Assembly: GCA_947494545.1 (NCBI GenBank)
Contig: CANLVH010000008.1
Location: 62,001-126,000, forward strand
Source of the DNA: an uncultured Mesonia sp.
GTDB lineage: Bacteria > Bacteroidota > Bacteroidia > Flavobacteriales > Flavobacteriaceae
Length of the DNA: 64,000 nucleotides
Direction: 5' to 3'
Shown here: piece after piece, positions 18,076 through 28,139 of the stretch
How positions within the stretch are numbered: position 1 is the stretch's first letter
How the letters are laid out: each line of letters opens with the position of its first letter
Notes under the pieces: generated by a model
What the model saw: only the letters and a program-made list of their open reading frames with translations
What the model was told of the DNA's origin: nothing
Databases searched by the model: none
Made by a program: the position numbers and the translations under genes

Positions 18076-20676
18076 TTATTGTTCTATAAGTAAGTTTTTA
18101 CTATCTATTATTTCATTATTAACAATTAAGCTTATTACATATAGGCCAGGTAAATAATTATTTATTGCTATGGTACTTTGTTCTGAATTTTGAATCTCAT
18201 AAAGATTATTGTAATTGCCGCTTAATGGTACAATACTTAGATACGCGTTAACCGTGTGAGGCAGTAAATAAGTTATATCTATTTGATTGGAAGCTGGATT
18301 TGGCGAAATGGTCTTTATACCAAATACATTTTCAACCGTAACTGTGTCATAATCTTTGTATTTATCTGATTGGGCAATAACCTCTAATTTATATTCTGGA
18401 GATGTAGAGTTTACTATTAATTCTGATCCCGTACTTAATAAATTGCCATCTAGGTCGTACCAATTATAAATTGCTGGTTCGCCAATATCGGTAGCTGTAA
18501 GTGTAGTATTGTTTTTTTCTGCTACTGCCATAAAGAGTTTGCGGGCCTCGCGCTGTACTAAAAAACTTTCGGTCCCAATTACAGAATTATTTTCCATATC
18601 ACGCTGCAGGATATGATAGGCATAATTATCCCGTGAAACTTTTCTGGTTAAAAAATAAAAATTAATACTTAAGGTACTCCACTCATGAGGAGCATAGGTA
18701 AGATTTTTTAATTTGGCATTATTATCTGTAATGTACAATTTTTTTTGTGCTTCGTTTATAAGCCTAATATTTTCAGATTGTCTGCCCCCTTGGTCCCATT
18801 TGTTCCAAGTATCATTGTCAAGGTTAACTATTACCTCTGCTTCTTTCCAAATTTCGCCTTCCGTCGCATTATCCAAATTTTTAAATTCAAGGGTAAAACT
18901 GCGTGTTTTTTTTTGGCTTAGTAAATTGCCAATAGCTATTTTACCCCCTGGTGTTAAGGTAGGTTCTACAGAAACTTTATCTATAGTGACATTTTTGGCA
19001 ACAACATTATTATTTTTATATACCATATTGCCTTGTCCTGCTGGAGAAGCCATAGGGTCTTCTTCCGATAAAATACGGGTCAATAAACAAAAATGCCAAG
19101 GATTATTATCGCCAATTCCCTCGTAATCATCTGGATTGGGCGGATACCATTCAAATGAAAAAACACCTGATTCCCCCGCATTAATATTAGTAATGTTTTG
19201 TTCACTAACAGGCCCTCCCATTACTACAGGATTGGTTATTTCTCCGTTGTAAGCAGACCAACCTCCTGTATTGGCTTTTGCCCAATGTAGCATTAAAGAC
19301 GCATTACCATTAAAATTTTGGCAACCCTTATTATGAATTCTAACATACACAAATACTGGCGTGTTCTCTTGGTATATAGGGTTTTCGTGTTCTTGATTAA
19401 TCAACCCATCGTTTTGATTTCGCACCCAAATGTCTGGACTGCGCCATAAAACCTCGCCAGAGTGGATATCTGGTTCTGCACCTATGTCATCTATTGTATT
19501 TTGGGAATACAAATCTGTTGGGAACTCAGCCAAGGCATTTTGTATGTATGTATAATTATTTAAATCTGGATTATTCCCTTCAATCGAATTCTGCATTCGC
19601 AAGCCTTGTTCAGCCGTAAAAGAATCCATACAATCTGCAAGACTATTGGTCATAAAATTGCGAACTTCATTTTCTGTTATTATATAAGGCGTGCCTTCAC
19701 AATCTTTAAACATATCGGAGTTTGGGCGTACCGCGCCAATATAACTACACGTTTCCGGATCTATATAAGCGTAATGCTTTATACCGCTAGTTTTAATATA
19801 ACTGATTTCTCCGGTGGTAAAACCATAGTCTAATAAAGCTTGTTCAATAGCAATGGCATCGGGATGGTTTATAAAACCATTTTCGTTTGTTAAGATTGCT
19901 CTTGCGGCGGGTGGAGAATAGCCTATCAGTTGAAGTGCTTTTACACCATATTCTCTCTGTTCCCACACAAAGTCAGGGGTTGGGTAAGTATCTGTAATTT
20001 TATCACCATGGCTGTTGGCATTATAGTTCGGGTCGTTGGGGTCTCGGGTAACATGTTCACAATTACTGTATTCCCACGTGTCATGAATATGGTATAAACC
20101 TAAAAAATGTCCTATCTCGTGTACAAAAGTTTTGCTGTATAAGTCATTTCTAAAGTTCCACTTACTTACAGCGATACCTTTTTTACGCTTTATTCCCGAA
20201 GCAAAAGTGAATTTATATAAAAAAACATTAATAGCATTATCGTCATATTTGCCAATATTCTGGGCGAGAGATATAAGGTTATCTATAGAATAAGGACTAG
20301 TGTGTTCATACATAGTATTTCTAATAGTATCATAACTTTTAAGATTAAAACAAATATTGAACTCACTAAAAGCATCATTAAGGTCTTCATGAGCTCTTTT
20401 AACTTCTTCCATAGAAGTATAAGGCCAAGAGGTGCCATCGTCTTTAACTATTTGCAGATAATTAATATTAAAAGTTTTCTGGGAAAAGTTATTTATATTG
20501 GTTTGGTTTAACTGATTTGGTAAATAATTGAGACTGGGACTGTTGTTGGCAGGTGTGGCGCAAATATCTAATCTTTGATTAACTTGTTGCGAAAAAGCAG
20601 TAAGTGGATTAAATAAAAATACAATTATTAATAAGAAAAAATTAGCAATTACGGAATAAAGAGTAGTTTTTTTCAT
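18076..20676 (-). CDS. Secreted M43-type zinc metallopeptidase with T9SS sorting domain
   Basis: An 866-residue protein with a signal peptide (ending NPLTAFSQQ). The active site is HEIGHFLGLYH near residue 190, the HExxHxxGxxH motif of metzincins, followed by DKITDTYPTPDF, which resembles the calcium/zinc loop of M43 cytophagalysins. The middle carries Ig/CARDB-like beta regions (QENTPVFVYVRIHNKGCQ). The C-terminus is a T9SS type A sorting domain (GIKTISPNPASNQIDITY, LPGLYVISLIVNNEIIDSKN). It should be a secreted protease. Usual M43 proteins are shorter; the long middle region may bind substrate. It is followed by a T9SS LRR protein in the same operon. Confidence 0.9.
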   Translation of the reverse strand: MKKTTLYSVIANFFLLIIVFLFNPLTAFSQQVNQRLDICATPANNSPSLNYLPNQLNQTNINNFSQKTFNINYLQIVKDDGTSWPYTSMEEVKRAHEDLNDAFSEFNICFNLKSYDTIRNTMYEHTSPYSIDNLISLAQNIGKYDDNAINVFLYKFTFASGIKRKKGIAVSKWNFRNDLYSKTFVHEIGHFLGLYHIHDTWEYSNCEHVTRDPNDPNYNANSHGDKITDTYPTPDFVWEQREYGVKALQLIGYSPPAARAILTNENGFINHPDAIAIEQALLDYGFTTGEISYIKTSGIKHYAYIDPETCSYIGAVRPNSDMFKDCEGTPYIITENEVRNFMTNSLADCMDSFTAEQGLRMQNSIEGNNPDLNNYTYIQNALAEFPTDLYSQNTIDDIGAEPDIHSGEVLWRSPDIWVRNQNDGLINQEHENPIYQENTPVFVYVRIHNKGCQNFNGNASLMLHWAKANTGGWSAYNGEITNPVVMGGPVSEQNITNINAGESGVFSFEWYPPNPDDYEGIGDNNPWHFCLLTRILSEEDPMASPAGQGNMVYKNNNVVAKNVTIDKVSVEPTLTPGGKIAIGNLLSQKKTRSFTLEFKNLDNATEGEIWKEAEVIVNLDNDTWNKWDQGGRQSENIRLINEAQKKLYITDNNAKLKNLTYAPHEWSTLSINFYFLTRKVSRDNYAYHILQRDMENNSVIGTESFLVQREARKLFMAVAEKNNTTLTATDIGEPAIYNWYDLDGNLLSTGSELIVNSTSPEYKLEVIAQSDKYKDYDTVTVENVFGIKTISPNPASNQIDITYLLPHTVNAYLSIVPLSGNYNNLYEIQNSEQSTIAINNYLPGLYVISLIVNNEIIDSKNLLIEQ

Positions 20677-20852
20677 GAAGCATAGTATTTAGTTGTATGT
20701 AAATCTATAAAAAAAAACTTAAAAAAAACTAAATTATATATATTTTTTATTAATTTATTTGATAATATGCAATATATCTCAGTCGGAAGAAGAAAAAAAT
20801 AGTTAAAAGCGAGTAAAAATTTATCGCGATTATTTTCCGTAAAGGGAAAAAA

Positions 20853-22106
20853 TCACATTCCGGTCCTAATTGCTTCCACCGGGTCTAAACGCGAGGCAGA
20901 AATAGCCGGAATTATACCGGAGATCAAACCAATGGCAATAGAAACACTCATTCCTAAAACAATATTGGTAAAGGAGAGCACAAACTCAAAATCGCCGGTA
21001 AAACTCGATGCCAGCAAACTTACAAGCCAAACCATAATTAAGCCAATTATGCCGCCAAAAAAGGCTAGAATAATAGCTTCAAACAAAAATTGAAAAAGGA
21101 TAAATTTATTTTTCGCTCCCAAAGATTTTTGAATACCTATTAAATTTGTACGTTCTTTTACCGAAACAAACATAATATTAGCAATCCCAAAACCACCCAC
21201 CAAAAGCGAAAATCCGCTAATAATCAATCCCATCATATTGAGTTGTCCAGTAATATTATCAATAAAATCAGTAAAGCCTTTTAATTGATTAATAAAAAAA
21301 TTATTTACGGTATTTGGCTTTAAACCGCGATATAGACGCAAACTCTGTTCTATAGAAGCAATATAAGCCGCGTTGTCTACATCTTTTTCGGGTTTGATAA
21401 CAATCTGCGGAAAAGCATTTTTGTTGTTATCGCCATAAATGCGCCTAACCAAATTTACCGGCACAAAAACAGCGCCGTCTTTAGAAGGACCAAAAAAGCT
21501 GGTGCCTTCTTTTTCTAAAACGCCAATTACACTAAATTTTCTGCCGTACAAACGTACTTTCTTGCCAATAGGATTTAAGTTTTCAAAAAGGTTTTCTGCA
21601 ACCTCGTGCCCCAAAACAATTACCGGCGAGCCGCTGTACGATTCTGCTTCGTTAAAAAAACGACCTTCTTCTAATTGTAAAGCTTCAATAGAATAATAAT
21701 CGCTGGTAACCGCATTTATAGAAACGTCTGCAACTTGCTTGCCGGCATAATTTATGGGCTCTGCCGAGACATTTAGCGTATAACTTACCGCCTCTGTATT
21801 GGGAAGGTTTTTCTTTAAATGCTGAAACTCTTCATAATTTACATCCGGAAATTGTTTGCGTTTCCATTGCGGAATTTCGGTTGGGCCAAAAGAAAAGCGC
21901 GTAACAATTATCGTGCTGTTGTCTAAGCTGCTTAAGTTTCCGGTAACTTCTTTTTCAAGCGAATCTACTGCTGCCAAAACACCAATTATCGAGAAAATAC
22001 CTATGGTAACGCCAAGTAAAGATAAAAAAGTTCTTAATTTGTTATTTCTCAACGCATTGATTGCGAAGAATAAACTTTCTTTTAGGATGCGAAAATAAAT
22101 CAGCAT
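20853..22106 (-). CDS. MacB-like ABC transporter permease (FtsX family)
   Basis: A 417-residue membrane protein with the MacB/FtsX layout: one N-terminal helix (LRTFLSLLGVTIGIFSIIGVL), a large periplasmic domain of about 220 residues, and three C-terminal helices (MGLIISGFSLLVGGFGIANIMFV, then two more), ending ISASRLDPVEAIR, the conserved tail. The partner ATPase is not adjacent. Its family exports lipoproteins, peptides or drugs through mechanotransmission. A -7 box lies 66-73 bases upstream. A TTCCGTAAAG word flanked by TTTTCC and GGGAAAA lies 9-18 bases after the stop. Confidence 0.9.
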   Translation of the reverse strand: MLIYFRILKESLFFAINALRNNKLRTFLSLLGVTIGIFSIIGVLAAVDSLEKEVTGNLSSLDNSTIIVTRFSFGPTEIPQWKRKQFPDVNYEEFQHLKKNLPNTEAVSYTLNVSAEPINYAGKQVADVSINAVTSDYYSIEALQLEEGRFFNEAESYSGSPVIVLGHEVAENLFENLNPIGKKVRLYGRKFSVIGVLEKEGTSFFGPSKDGAVFVPVNLVRRIYGDNNKNAFPQIVIKPEKDVDNAAYIASIEQSLRLYRGLKPNTVNNFFINQLKGFTDFIDNITGQLNMMGLIISGFSLLVGGFGIANIMFVSVKERTNLIGIQKSLGAKNKFILFQFLFEAIILAFFGGIIGLIMVWLVSLLASSFTGDFEFVLSFTNIVLGMSVSIAIGLISGIIPAISASRLDPVEAIRTGM

Positions 22107-22171
22107 AAAAAACGAATAGGTTGCAGAATTTAAGTGGTTAAAGATAAGACGTTCGTCAGCAAAACTTGTTA

Positions 22172-22179
22172 CAAAAATA
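22172..22179 (-). promoter_or_regulatory. -7 box of the ABC permease gene
   Basis: On the reverse strand TATTTTTG matches TAnnTTTG exactly, 65 bases before the start codon at 22106. Confidence 0.5.
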
Positions 22180-22200
22180 GTTTTTTTCTTAGCTTAGAAA

Positions 22201-22232
22201 GAAAAGAGACTTTAATTTTAAAGTTTCTTTTC
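22201..22232. repeat. Inverted repeat between divergent permease and purH promoters
   Basis: GAAAAGAGACTTT and AAAGTTTCTTTTC pair with one G-T pair around AATTTT. It sits between two divergent genes, 71 bases upstream of the purH -7 box, where no transcript needs ending. It could be a regulatory site or an old terminator. Confidence 0.5.
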
Positions 22233-22302
22233 TATGTTTTTATATCCTTCAAATCTTTCAAATAATTTAAAGAACTTAACGTATAAATAATACTTAAAAT
22301 AG

Positions 22303-22310
22303 TAATTTTG
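22303..22310 (+). promoter_or_regulatory. -7 box of purH
   Basis: TAATTTTG matches TAnnTTTG exactly and lies 22 bases before the purH ATG at 22333. Confidence 0.6.
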
Positions 22311-22332
22311 CAAGCGCAAACAACACAACCTC

Positions 22333-23859
22333 ATGAACACAGCAAAAAATATAAAATCGGCGTTAATATCTGTCTTTCATAAAGATGGTTTAGAGCCAAT
22401 TGTAAAAAAATTAGATCAACTTGGTGTACAAATTTACTCTACCGGTGGTACTGAAAGTTTTATAAAAAAATTAGGAATACCAGTTACCGCAGTAGAAGAC
22501 GTAACTTCTTATCCTTCTATTCTTGGCGGAAGGGTAAAAACCTTGCATCCAAAAGTTTTTGGTGGTATTTTAAACAGACAAGAGCACGAAGGCGATGTAA
22601 AAGAAATGCAAGACTACGAAATACCACAAATAGATTTGGTGGTGGTAGATTTATATCCGTTTGAGAAAACAGTAGCTTCGGGTGCTAGCGAACAAGATAT
22701 TGTAGAAAAAATAGACATAGGCGGCATTTCGTTAATTAGGGCAGCTGCCAAAAATTTTAAAGATGTACTTTGTGTTTCTTCGGTAAACGATTATGACGAA
22801 GTTTTAACGTTACTGAATAAAAACGAAGGCGCAATTTCTTTAGAAGATAGAAAACGTTTCGCCGCAAAGGCTTTTCAAGTTTCTTCGCATTACGACACGG
22901 CTATTTTTAATTATTTTAACGAAGAAGAAAATAGTTTCAAACAAAGTTTTGAAACCGGCAAAGAATTACGCTATGGCGAAAATCCGCATCAAAAAGGCTT
23001 TTTCTATGGCGATTTTGACAAGGTTTTTGACAAATTACACGGTAAAGAATTATCGTACAACAATTTGTTAGATGTAGATGCGGCGGTAAATTTAATGGCA
23101 GAGTTTAAAGATGAAGCACCAACTTTTGCTATCTTAAAACATAACAATGCTTGCGGTTTGGCACAGCGCGAAACGGTTTTAGAAGCTTATAAAGATGCGC
23201 TTGCCGGCGATCCGGTTTCGGCATTTGGTGGCATTTTAATTTGCAACACCAAAATAGACAAAGCCACCGCAGAAGAAATACATCAACTTTTTTGCGAAGT
23301 GGTTATTGCACCAAGTTTTGAAGACGAAGCTTTAGACATTTTAAAAGGAAAGAAAAACCGTATTGTCTTAGTACAAAAACAATTTTCGTTTGCCGGACAG
23401 CAGGTAAGAACTTGCTTAAACGGCGTTTTGGTACAAGATAAAGATGCCAAAACAGACGCGAAAGAAGATTTACAAGAAGTGACAGATACCAAACCTACTT
23501 CCATGCAAAACGAAGATCTACTTTTTGCTTCTAAAATTTGCAAGCATACCAAATCTAACACTATTGTTTTGGCAAAAAACAAACAGCTTTGCGCCAGTGG
23601 TACCGGGCAAACTTCGCGCGTAGACGCACTAAGACAAGCTATTAATAAAGCAAAATCGTTTAAATTTGATTTGGAAGGAGCAGTAATGGCAAGCGATGCC
23701 TTTTTTCCGTTTCCGGATTGCGTAGAAATAGCAGACCAAGCCGGTATAAAAGCGGTAATACAACCCGGTGGTTCAATAAAAGATAAATTAAGTATAGATT
23801 ATTGCAATAAAAACAATATTTCTATGGTTATGACTGGTACGCGTCATTTTAAACATTAA
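22333..23859 (+). CDS. purH: Bifunctional AICAR transformylase / IMP cyclohydrolase
   Basis: A 508-residue enzyme for the last two steps of de novo IMP synthesis: formyl transfer from 10-formyl-THF to AICAR, then ring closure. The N-terminal cyclohydrolase (MGS-like) domain shows STGGTESFIKKLG, GGRVKTLHPKVFGGIL and DIGGISLIRAAAKNF. The transformylase domain shows LRYGENPHQKG, LKHNNACGLA with the catalytic Lys-His, SAFGGI, and FFPFPDCVEIADQAGIKA near the end. Length is normal. It is cytoplasmic. The gene has its own -7 box and lies 52 bases upstream of mreB, with no terminator seen between them, so some read-through into the mre operon is possible. Confidence 0.97.
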   Translation: MNTAKNIKSALISVFHKDGLEPIVKKLDQLGVQIYSTGGTESFIKKLGIPVTAVEDVTSYPSILGGRVKTLHPKVFGGILNRQEHEGDVKEMQDYEIPQIDLVVVDLYPFEKTVASGASEQDIVEKIDIGGISLIRAAAKNFKDVLCVSSVNDYDEVLTLLNKNEGAISLEDRKRFAAKAFQVSSHYDTAIFNYFNEEENSFKQSFETGKELRYGENPHQKGFFYGDFDKVFDKLHGKELSYNNLLDVDAAVNLMAEFKDEAPTFAILKHNNACGLAQRETVLEAYKDALAGDPVSAFGGILICNTKIDKATAEEIHQLFCEVVIAPSFEDEALDILKGKKNRIVLVQKQFSFAGQQVRTCLNGVLVQDKDAKTDAKEDLQEVTDTKPTSMQNEDLLFASKICKHTKSNTIVLAKNKQLCASGTGQTSRVDALRQAINKAKSFKFDLEGAVMASDAFFPFPDCVEIADQAGIKAVIQPGGSIKDKLSIDYCNKNNISMVMTGTRHFKH

Positions 23860-23911
23860 TTTTATACATTTACAAAACACCGTAGACCGGGAAACAACTT
23901 ATTAATATTTT

Positions 23912-24940
23912 ATGGGATTTTTTGATTTTCTAACCGAAGATATCGCGATAGATTTAGGTACTGCAAATACCTTGGTTATACATAATGATAAAGTGGTGGT
24001 AGACAGCCCGTCTATTGTTGCTAGAGATCGCACGACCGGCAAAATAATTGCTGCAGGAAAACAAGCAGCGATGATGCAAGGTAAAACCCATGAAAATATA
24101 AAGACTGTAAGGCCTTTAAAAGATGGCGTAATTGCAGATTTTGATGCGAGTGAGCAAATGCTTACGCGTTTTATAAAAGAAATACCGGCTTTAAAAAAGC
24201 GACTTTTTACTCCGGCTTTACGGATGGTAATTTGTATTCCTTCCGGTATAACCGAAGTAGAAATGCGTGCGGTAAAAGAAAGCGCAGAAAGGGTTAACGG
24301 GAAAGAAGTTTATCTTATTCACGAACCAATGGCCGCAGCAATTGGTATTGGCGTAGATATTATGCAGCCAAAAGGTAATATGATTGTAGATATTGGTGGT
24401 GGTACCACAGAAATTGCAGTAATTGCCCTTGGCGGAATTGTTTGCGATAAATCGGTTAAAATTGCGGGAGACGTTTTTACCAACGATATTGTTTATTATA
24501 TGCGTACCCAGCACAACTTATATGTTGGAGAACGCACTGCCGAAAAAATTAAAATTCAGATTGGTGCCGCTACCGAAGATATAGAAGTACCACCCGAAGA
24601 AATGAATGTGCAAGGTAGAGATTTGCTTACCGGAAAACCAAAACAGGTAAACATTACCTATCGTGAAATTGCCAAGGCTTTAGACAAGTCTATTTTACGT
24701 ATTGAAGATGCCGTGATGGAAACTTTATCACAAACGCCACCAGAATTGGCAGCAGATATTTATAATACCGGTGTTTATTTGGCCGGCGGCGGTTCTATGT
24801 TGCGTGGTTTAGATAAACGTTTGTCGCAAAAAACAGATTTGCCGGTTTACATTGCCGAAGATCCGTTAAGAGCAGTGGTGCGCGGTACAGGAATAACCTT
24901 AAAAACCATTAATAAGTTTAAAGGGGTACTTATTAAATAG
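23912..24940 (+). CDS. mreB: Rod-shape actin MreB
   Basis: A 342-residue bacterial actin with the phosphate-binding loops AIDLGTANTLV (phosphate 1) and VDIGGGTTEIAVI (phosphate 2), and the adenosine motif YLAGGGSMLRGLDKRL. It forms membrane-bound filaments that organise the elongation machinery for peptidoglycan. It is the first gene of a tightly packed operon with mreC, mreD, mrdA and rodA, all of the classical elongasome. Confidence 0.98.
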   Translation: MGFFDFLTEDIAIDLGTANTLVIHNDKVVVDSPSIVARDRTTGKIIAAGKQAAMMQGKTHENIKTVRPLKDGVIADFDASEQMLTRFIKEIPALKKRLFTPALRMVICIPSGITEVEMRAVKESAERVNGKEVYLIHEPMAAAIGIGVDIMQPKGNMIVDIGGGTTEIAVIALGGIVCDKSVKIAGDVFTNDIVYYMRTQHNLYVGERTAEKIKIQIGAATEDIEVPPEEMNVQGRDLLTGKPKQVNITYREIAKALDKSILRIEDAVMETLSQTPPELAADIYNTGVYLAGGGSMLRGLDKRLSQKTDLPVYIAEDPLRAVVRGTGITLKTINKFKGVLIK

Positions 24941-24955
24941 AAGATAGATTGATTT

Positions 24956-25777
24956 ATGCAGCAAATTCTTGATTTTCTTATTCGTTATAAGAATACCATT
25001 CTGTTTTTATTGCTATTTAGTTTATCGTTCTTTTTTACTGTACAATCCCATTCTTACCATAAAAGTAAAGTTATTGGTTCTACCAATTTTTTAATGGGTG
25101 GTATTTACACCTGGACCAACAATGTAGACGAGTATTTTAATTTAAAAGAATACAACGCTCGCTTAGTAGAAGAGAATAAAGTTTTACGAGAGCAGCTTGC
25201 AGAAATGTCTGCACACGAAATAGATACTATTTTTAAAGATACTTCTAGTTTTGCAGATCCTTATACATTTAGAGCTGCCAAGGTTTTGCGCAACCAATAT
25301 TCTAAATTAGATAATTACTTACTAATCAATAAAGGTAAAAATGATTCTATTGCCGAAGATTATGGCGTAATTACGTCTAAAGGGATTGTTGGTATTGTAG
25401 AAGAAACAAGTGGTAATTTTTCTAGAATAATCTCCATTCTTAATACTAACGCCGCCATAAATGTGCAACTTAAGAAAAGCAATCATTTTGGTACTTTAAT
25501 ATGGAACGGAAAAAACCCAAACCTTGTACAACTTATTGATGTGCCGCGTTTGGCACCCGTAAAAAAAGGCGATACAATAATTACTAACGGTAGGTCGTTA
25601 ATTTTCCCTAAAGGAATTCCGGTTGGAGTAATTCAAGATTTTGAGTTAGACCAAAACGAGAGTTATTATACAATAGATATTCAATTGTTTAACGATATGA
25701 CCAATATTGGCTATGTGTATATTATAGAAAACAACAACAAAAAAGAACTGCAAGAATTATTAGATAAAAATGAATAA
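24956..25777 (+). CDS. mreC: Rod-shape protein MreC
   Basis: A 273-residue protein with one N-terminal membrane helix (NTILFLLLFSLSFFFTVQS), a coiled-coil segment (EYNARLVEENKVLREQLAEM) and a periplasmic beta domain (IVGIVEETSGNFSRIISILN, GDTIITNGRSLIFPKGIPVG) typical of MreC. It links MreB filaments to PBP2 and RodA. It overlaps mreD by 8 bases. Confidence 0.96.
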   Translation: MQQILDFLIRYKNTILFLLLFSLSFFFTVQSHSYHKSKVIGSTNFLMGGIYTWTNNVDEYFNLKEYNARLVEENKVLREQLAEMSAHEIDTIFKDTSSFADPYTFRAAKVLRNQYSKLDNYLLINKGKNDSIAEDYGVITSKGIVGIVEETSGNFSRIISILNTNAAINVQLKKSNHFGTLIWNGKNPNLVQLIDVPRLAPVKKGDTIITNGRSLIFPKGIPVGVIQDFELDQNESYYTIDIQLFNDMTNIGYVYIIENNNKKELQELLDKNE

Positions 25778-26273
25778 ACTATTGCTCTCTAACATAGCAC
25801 GTTTTATAATTTTGGTATTGGTACAAGTTATTTTGTTGAGCAATATTAATTTCTTAGGATACATTAATCCGTACCTTTATATGCTATTTGTGCTTTTACT
25901 GCCGTTCAATTTAAACCAAATGGCGGTTTTGCTTCTTAGTTTTCTTATTGGTATAACTATTGATGCTTTTCAAGATACCGGTGGTATACATGCAGCAGCT
26001 TGTTTGGTAATAGCTTACATACGCCCTTTAATTTTAAAATTTTCGTTTGGAGTAAGTTATGAACACGAAACCATCAAATTCTATAAAACCCCGATTTCGC
26101 AAAGAATAGGTTACATTATAATTTTGGTTTTAATCCATCATTTGGTGTTATTTAGTTTAGAAGTCTTTAATTTTTCTTACTTTATGTTGGTACTGCAAAA
26201 GACTTTATATTCGGGTATCTTTACTGTTTTATTAATTTTATTGGTAACTGCTTTCTTTCAGAAAAAAAAATAA
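25770..26273 (+). CDS. mreD: Rod-shape protein MreD
   Basis: A 167-residue integral membrane protein with five or six hydrophobic segments; FLIGITIDAFQDTGGIHAAA is the conserved MreD sequence. It sits between mreC (8-base overlap) and mrdA (no gap), as in other rod-shaped bacteria. Sequence is weakly conserved in general, so the call rests on both motif and place. Confidence 0.93.
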   Translation: MNKLLLSNIARFIILVLVQVILLSNINFLGYINPYLYMLFVLLLPFNLNQMAVLLLSFLIGITIDAFQDTGGIHAAACLVIAYIRPLILKFSFGVSYEHETIKFYKTPISQRIGYIIILVLIHHLVLFSLEVFNFSYFMLVLQKTLYSGIFTVLLILLVTAFFQKKK

Positions 26274-28136
26274 ATGCGAAAAATCTTACCTTTCTTACTG
26301 GTGGTCCTTACCGGTCTTCTGCTTTTAGGTCGGTTGCTTTATTTGCAGGTCATAGACGACTCGTTTATGGTGCTTTCGCAGAATAATGCCATCAAAATTG
26401 AATACGATTATCCACAGCGCGGTTATATTTTTGATCGCAACGATAAATTATTGGTTTCCAACCAACCTTCTTATGATGTAATGGCAATACCACGCGAGGT
26501 AGAGCCTTTTGATACCTTAGAACTTTCTATACTATTAAGTGTTTCGCAAGAAGATTTGGCAAAGCAATTAGACAAAGCAAAAATTTACTCTCCGCGATTA
26601 CCATCGGTTATTGTGCCGCAGCTTAGCAAAGAAGAATACGCCTATTTACAAGAGAAAATGCGTAAGTACAAAGGTTTTTATATTCAAAAACGCTCTTTAC
26701 GGGATTATCAAGTAGACTTTGCCGCCAATGTTTTAGGATATATATCTGAAGCAAACACAGCAGAAATTGCCGAAAAACCCTATTACATTGCCGGAGATTT
26801 AATTGGAAGACAAGGCGTAGAAAAAGAATACGAAAAAATATTGCGCGGCAGAAAAGGCGTAAAGTACATTCAAAAAGACATTCATAACTTAGAATTAGGA
26901 CCATATAAAGAAGGCCAATACGATACTTTACCGGTAAAAGGAAAAGATATAAACCTCACCATAGACGCAGAATTACAAGCCTATGGCGAAAAATTAATGA
27001 AAGGAAAATGGGGCGGCATTGTAGCCTTAGAACCTCAAACCGGCGAAATACTCAGTTTAATTACTGCTCCCGGTTACGACCCGGGTCTTTTGGTTGGCCG
27101 AAAACGCTCGCGTAATTTCAATAAACTTTGGTACGATACCATTGCCAAACCTTTATACGACCGTAGTTTACAAGCTATGTATCCGCCCGGCTCGCCTTTT
27201 AAAGCGTTAACGGGCTTAATTGCCCTTCAAGAAAATGTAATAGATACCAAAGAGAGAATAGATTGTCATTTAGGTTTTTCTTACGGTCGCGGCGGCAGAA
27301 TGGCTTGCCATCCGCATAAAGCACCATTAAGCTTAACGCCCGCCATAGCCCATTCGTGTAATGCCTATTTTGGGAAAACCTATCGTAGAATTATAGAAAA
27401 ATACGACTCTGCTCAAAAAGGGGTTAACGTGTGGCACGATCATTTAGCCAGTTTTGGTTTAGGAGATTATTTGGGTTATGATTTACCTTCGGGGCAACCG
27501 GGACGCATACCCGATGCAGAATATTATAACAAATGGTATCCTGCAAATCGTTGGCGCGCAACCTATATTATTTCTAACGGAATCGGCCAAGGAGAAGTAG
27601 CCACAACTCCTATACAATTGGCTAATATGACTGCTGCTATTGCTAATCGCGGTTGGTTTTATACGCCGCATATTTTAAAAGAAATAGACGGCAACCCGAT
27701 AAAAGAAAAAAAATACACGCAAAAAAACTATACAACTATAGATGCAGAAAACTTCGATCCTATTATAGAAGGAATGTTTGGCGTTTACGAATACGGTACG
27801 GCAAGATTTCTTCAAGTGCCCGGGGTTGAGGTTTGCGGAAAAACCGGTACGGCAGAAAACTTTACCAAAATAGACGGTGAGCGGGTGCAACTTACAGACC
27901 ACTCTATATTTGTAGCTTTTGCACCAAAAGACGACCCAAAAATTGCCATTGCCGTATTTGTAGAAAATGGTTATTGGGGTTCTAGATATGGTGGCAGAAT
28001 TGCAAGTTTAATGATAGAAAAATACCTTAAAGGGGAAATTACTCGTACAGATTTAGAAAAATGGGTTTTAGAACACGATTTGATAGAAGAATATAAAAAA
28101 CCATATTCTGGCGAACCTTTTAAAATCAACCAGTAA
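26274..28136 (+). CDS. mrdA: Penicillin-binding protein 2 (elongation transpeptidase)
   Basis: A 620-residue class B PBP. One N-terminal membrane anchor is followed by the dimerisation domain (PQRGYIFDRNDKLLVSNQPSYDV) and the transpeptidase domain: the SxxK nucleophile motif PPGSPFKALTGL near residue 305, the SCN motif in IAHSCNAYFGK, and KTGTAENF near residue 525. It cross-links peptidoglycan during side-wall growth with RodA. It starts directly after the mreD stop codon and ends 3 bases before rodA. Confidence 0.97.
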   Translation: MRKILPFLLVVLTGLLLLGRLLYLQVIDDSFMVLSQNNAIKIEYDYPQRGYIFDRNDKLLVSNQPSYDVMAIPREVEPFDTLELSILLSVSQEDLAKQLDKAKIYSPRLPSVIVPQLSKEEYAYLQEKMRKYKGFYIQKRSLRDYQVDFAANVLGYISEANTAEIAEKPYYIAGDLIGRQGVEKEYEKILRGRKGVKYIQKDIHNLELGPYKEGQYDTLPVKGKDINLTIDAELQAYGEKLMKGKWGGIVALEPQTGEILSLITAPGYDPGLLVGRKRSRNFNKLWYDTIAKPLYDRSLQAMYPPGSPFKALTGLIALQENVIDTKERIDCHLGFSYGRGGRMACHPHKAPLSLTPAIAHSCNAYFGKTYRRIIEKYDSAQKGVNVWHDHLASFGLGDYLGYDLPSGQPGRIPDAEYYNKWYPANRWRATYIISNGIGQGEVATTPIQLANMTAAIANRGWFYTPHILKEIDGNPIKEKKYTQKNYTTIDAENFDPIIEGMFGVYEYGTARFLQVPGVEVCGKTGTAENFTKIDGERVQLTDHSIFVAFAPKDDPKIAIAVFVENGYWGSRYGGRIASLMIEKYLKGEITRTDLEKWVLEHDLIEEYKKPYSGEPFKINQ

Positions 28137-28139
28137 AAG

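Noticed and set aside
20641-20660. Extra copies of the frequent word, such as ATTACGGAA here and at 38869
   Set aside because: They differ at the first base; only exact TTTACGGAA/TTCCGTAAA matches were counted.
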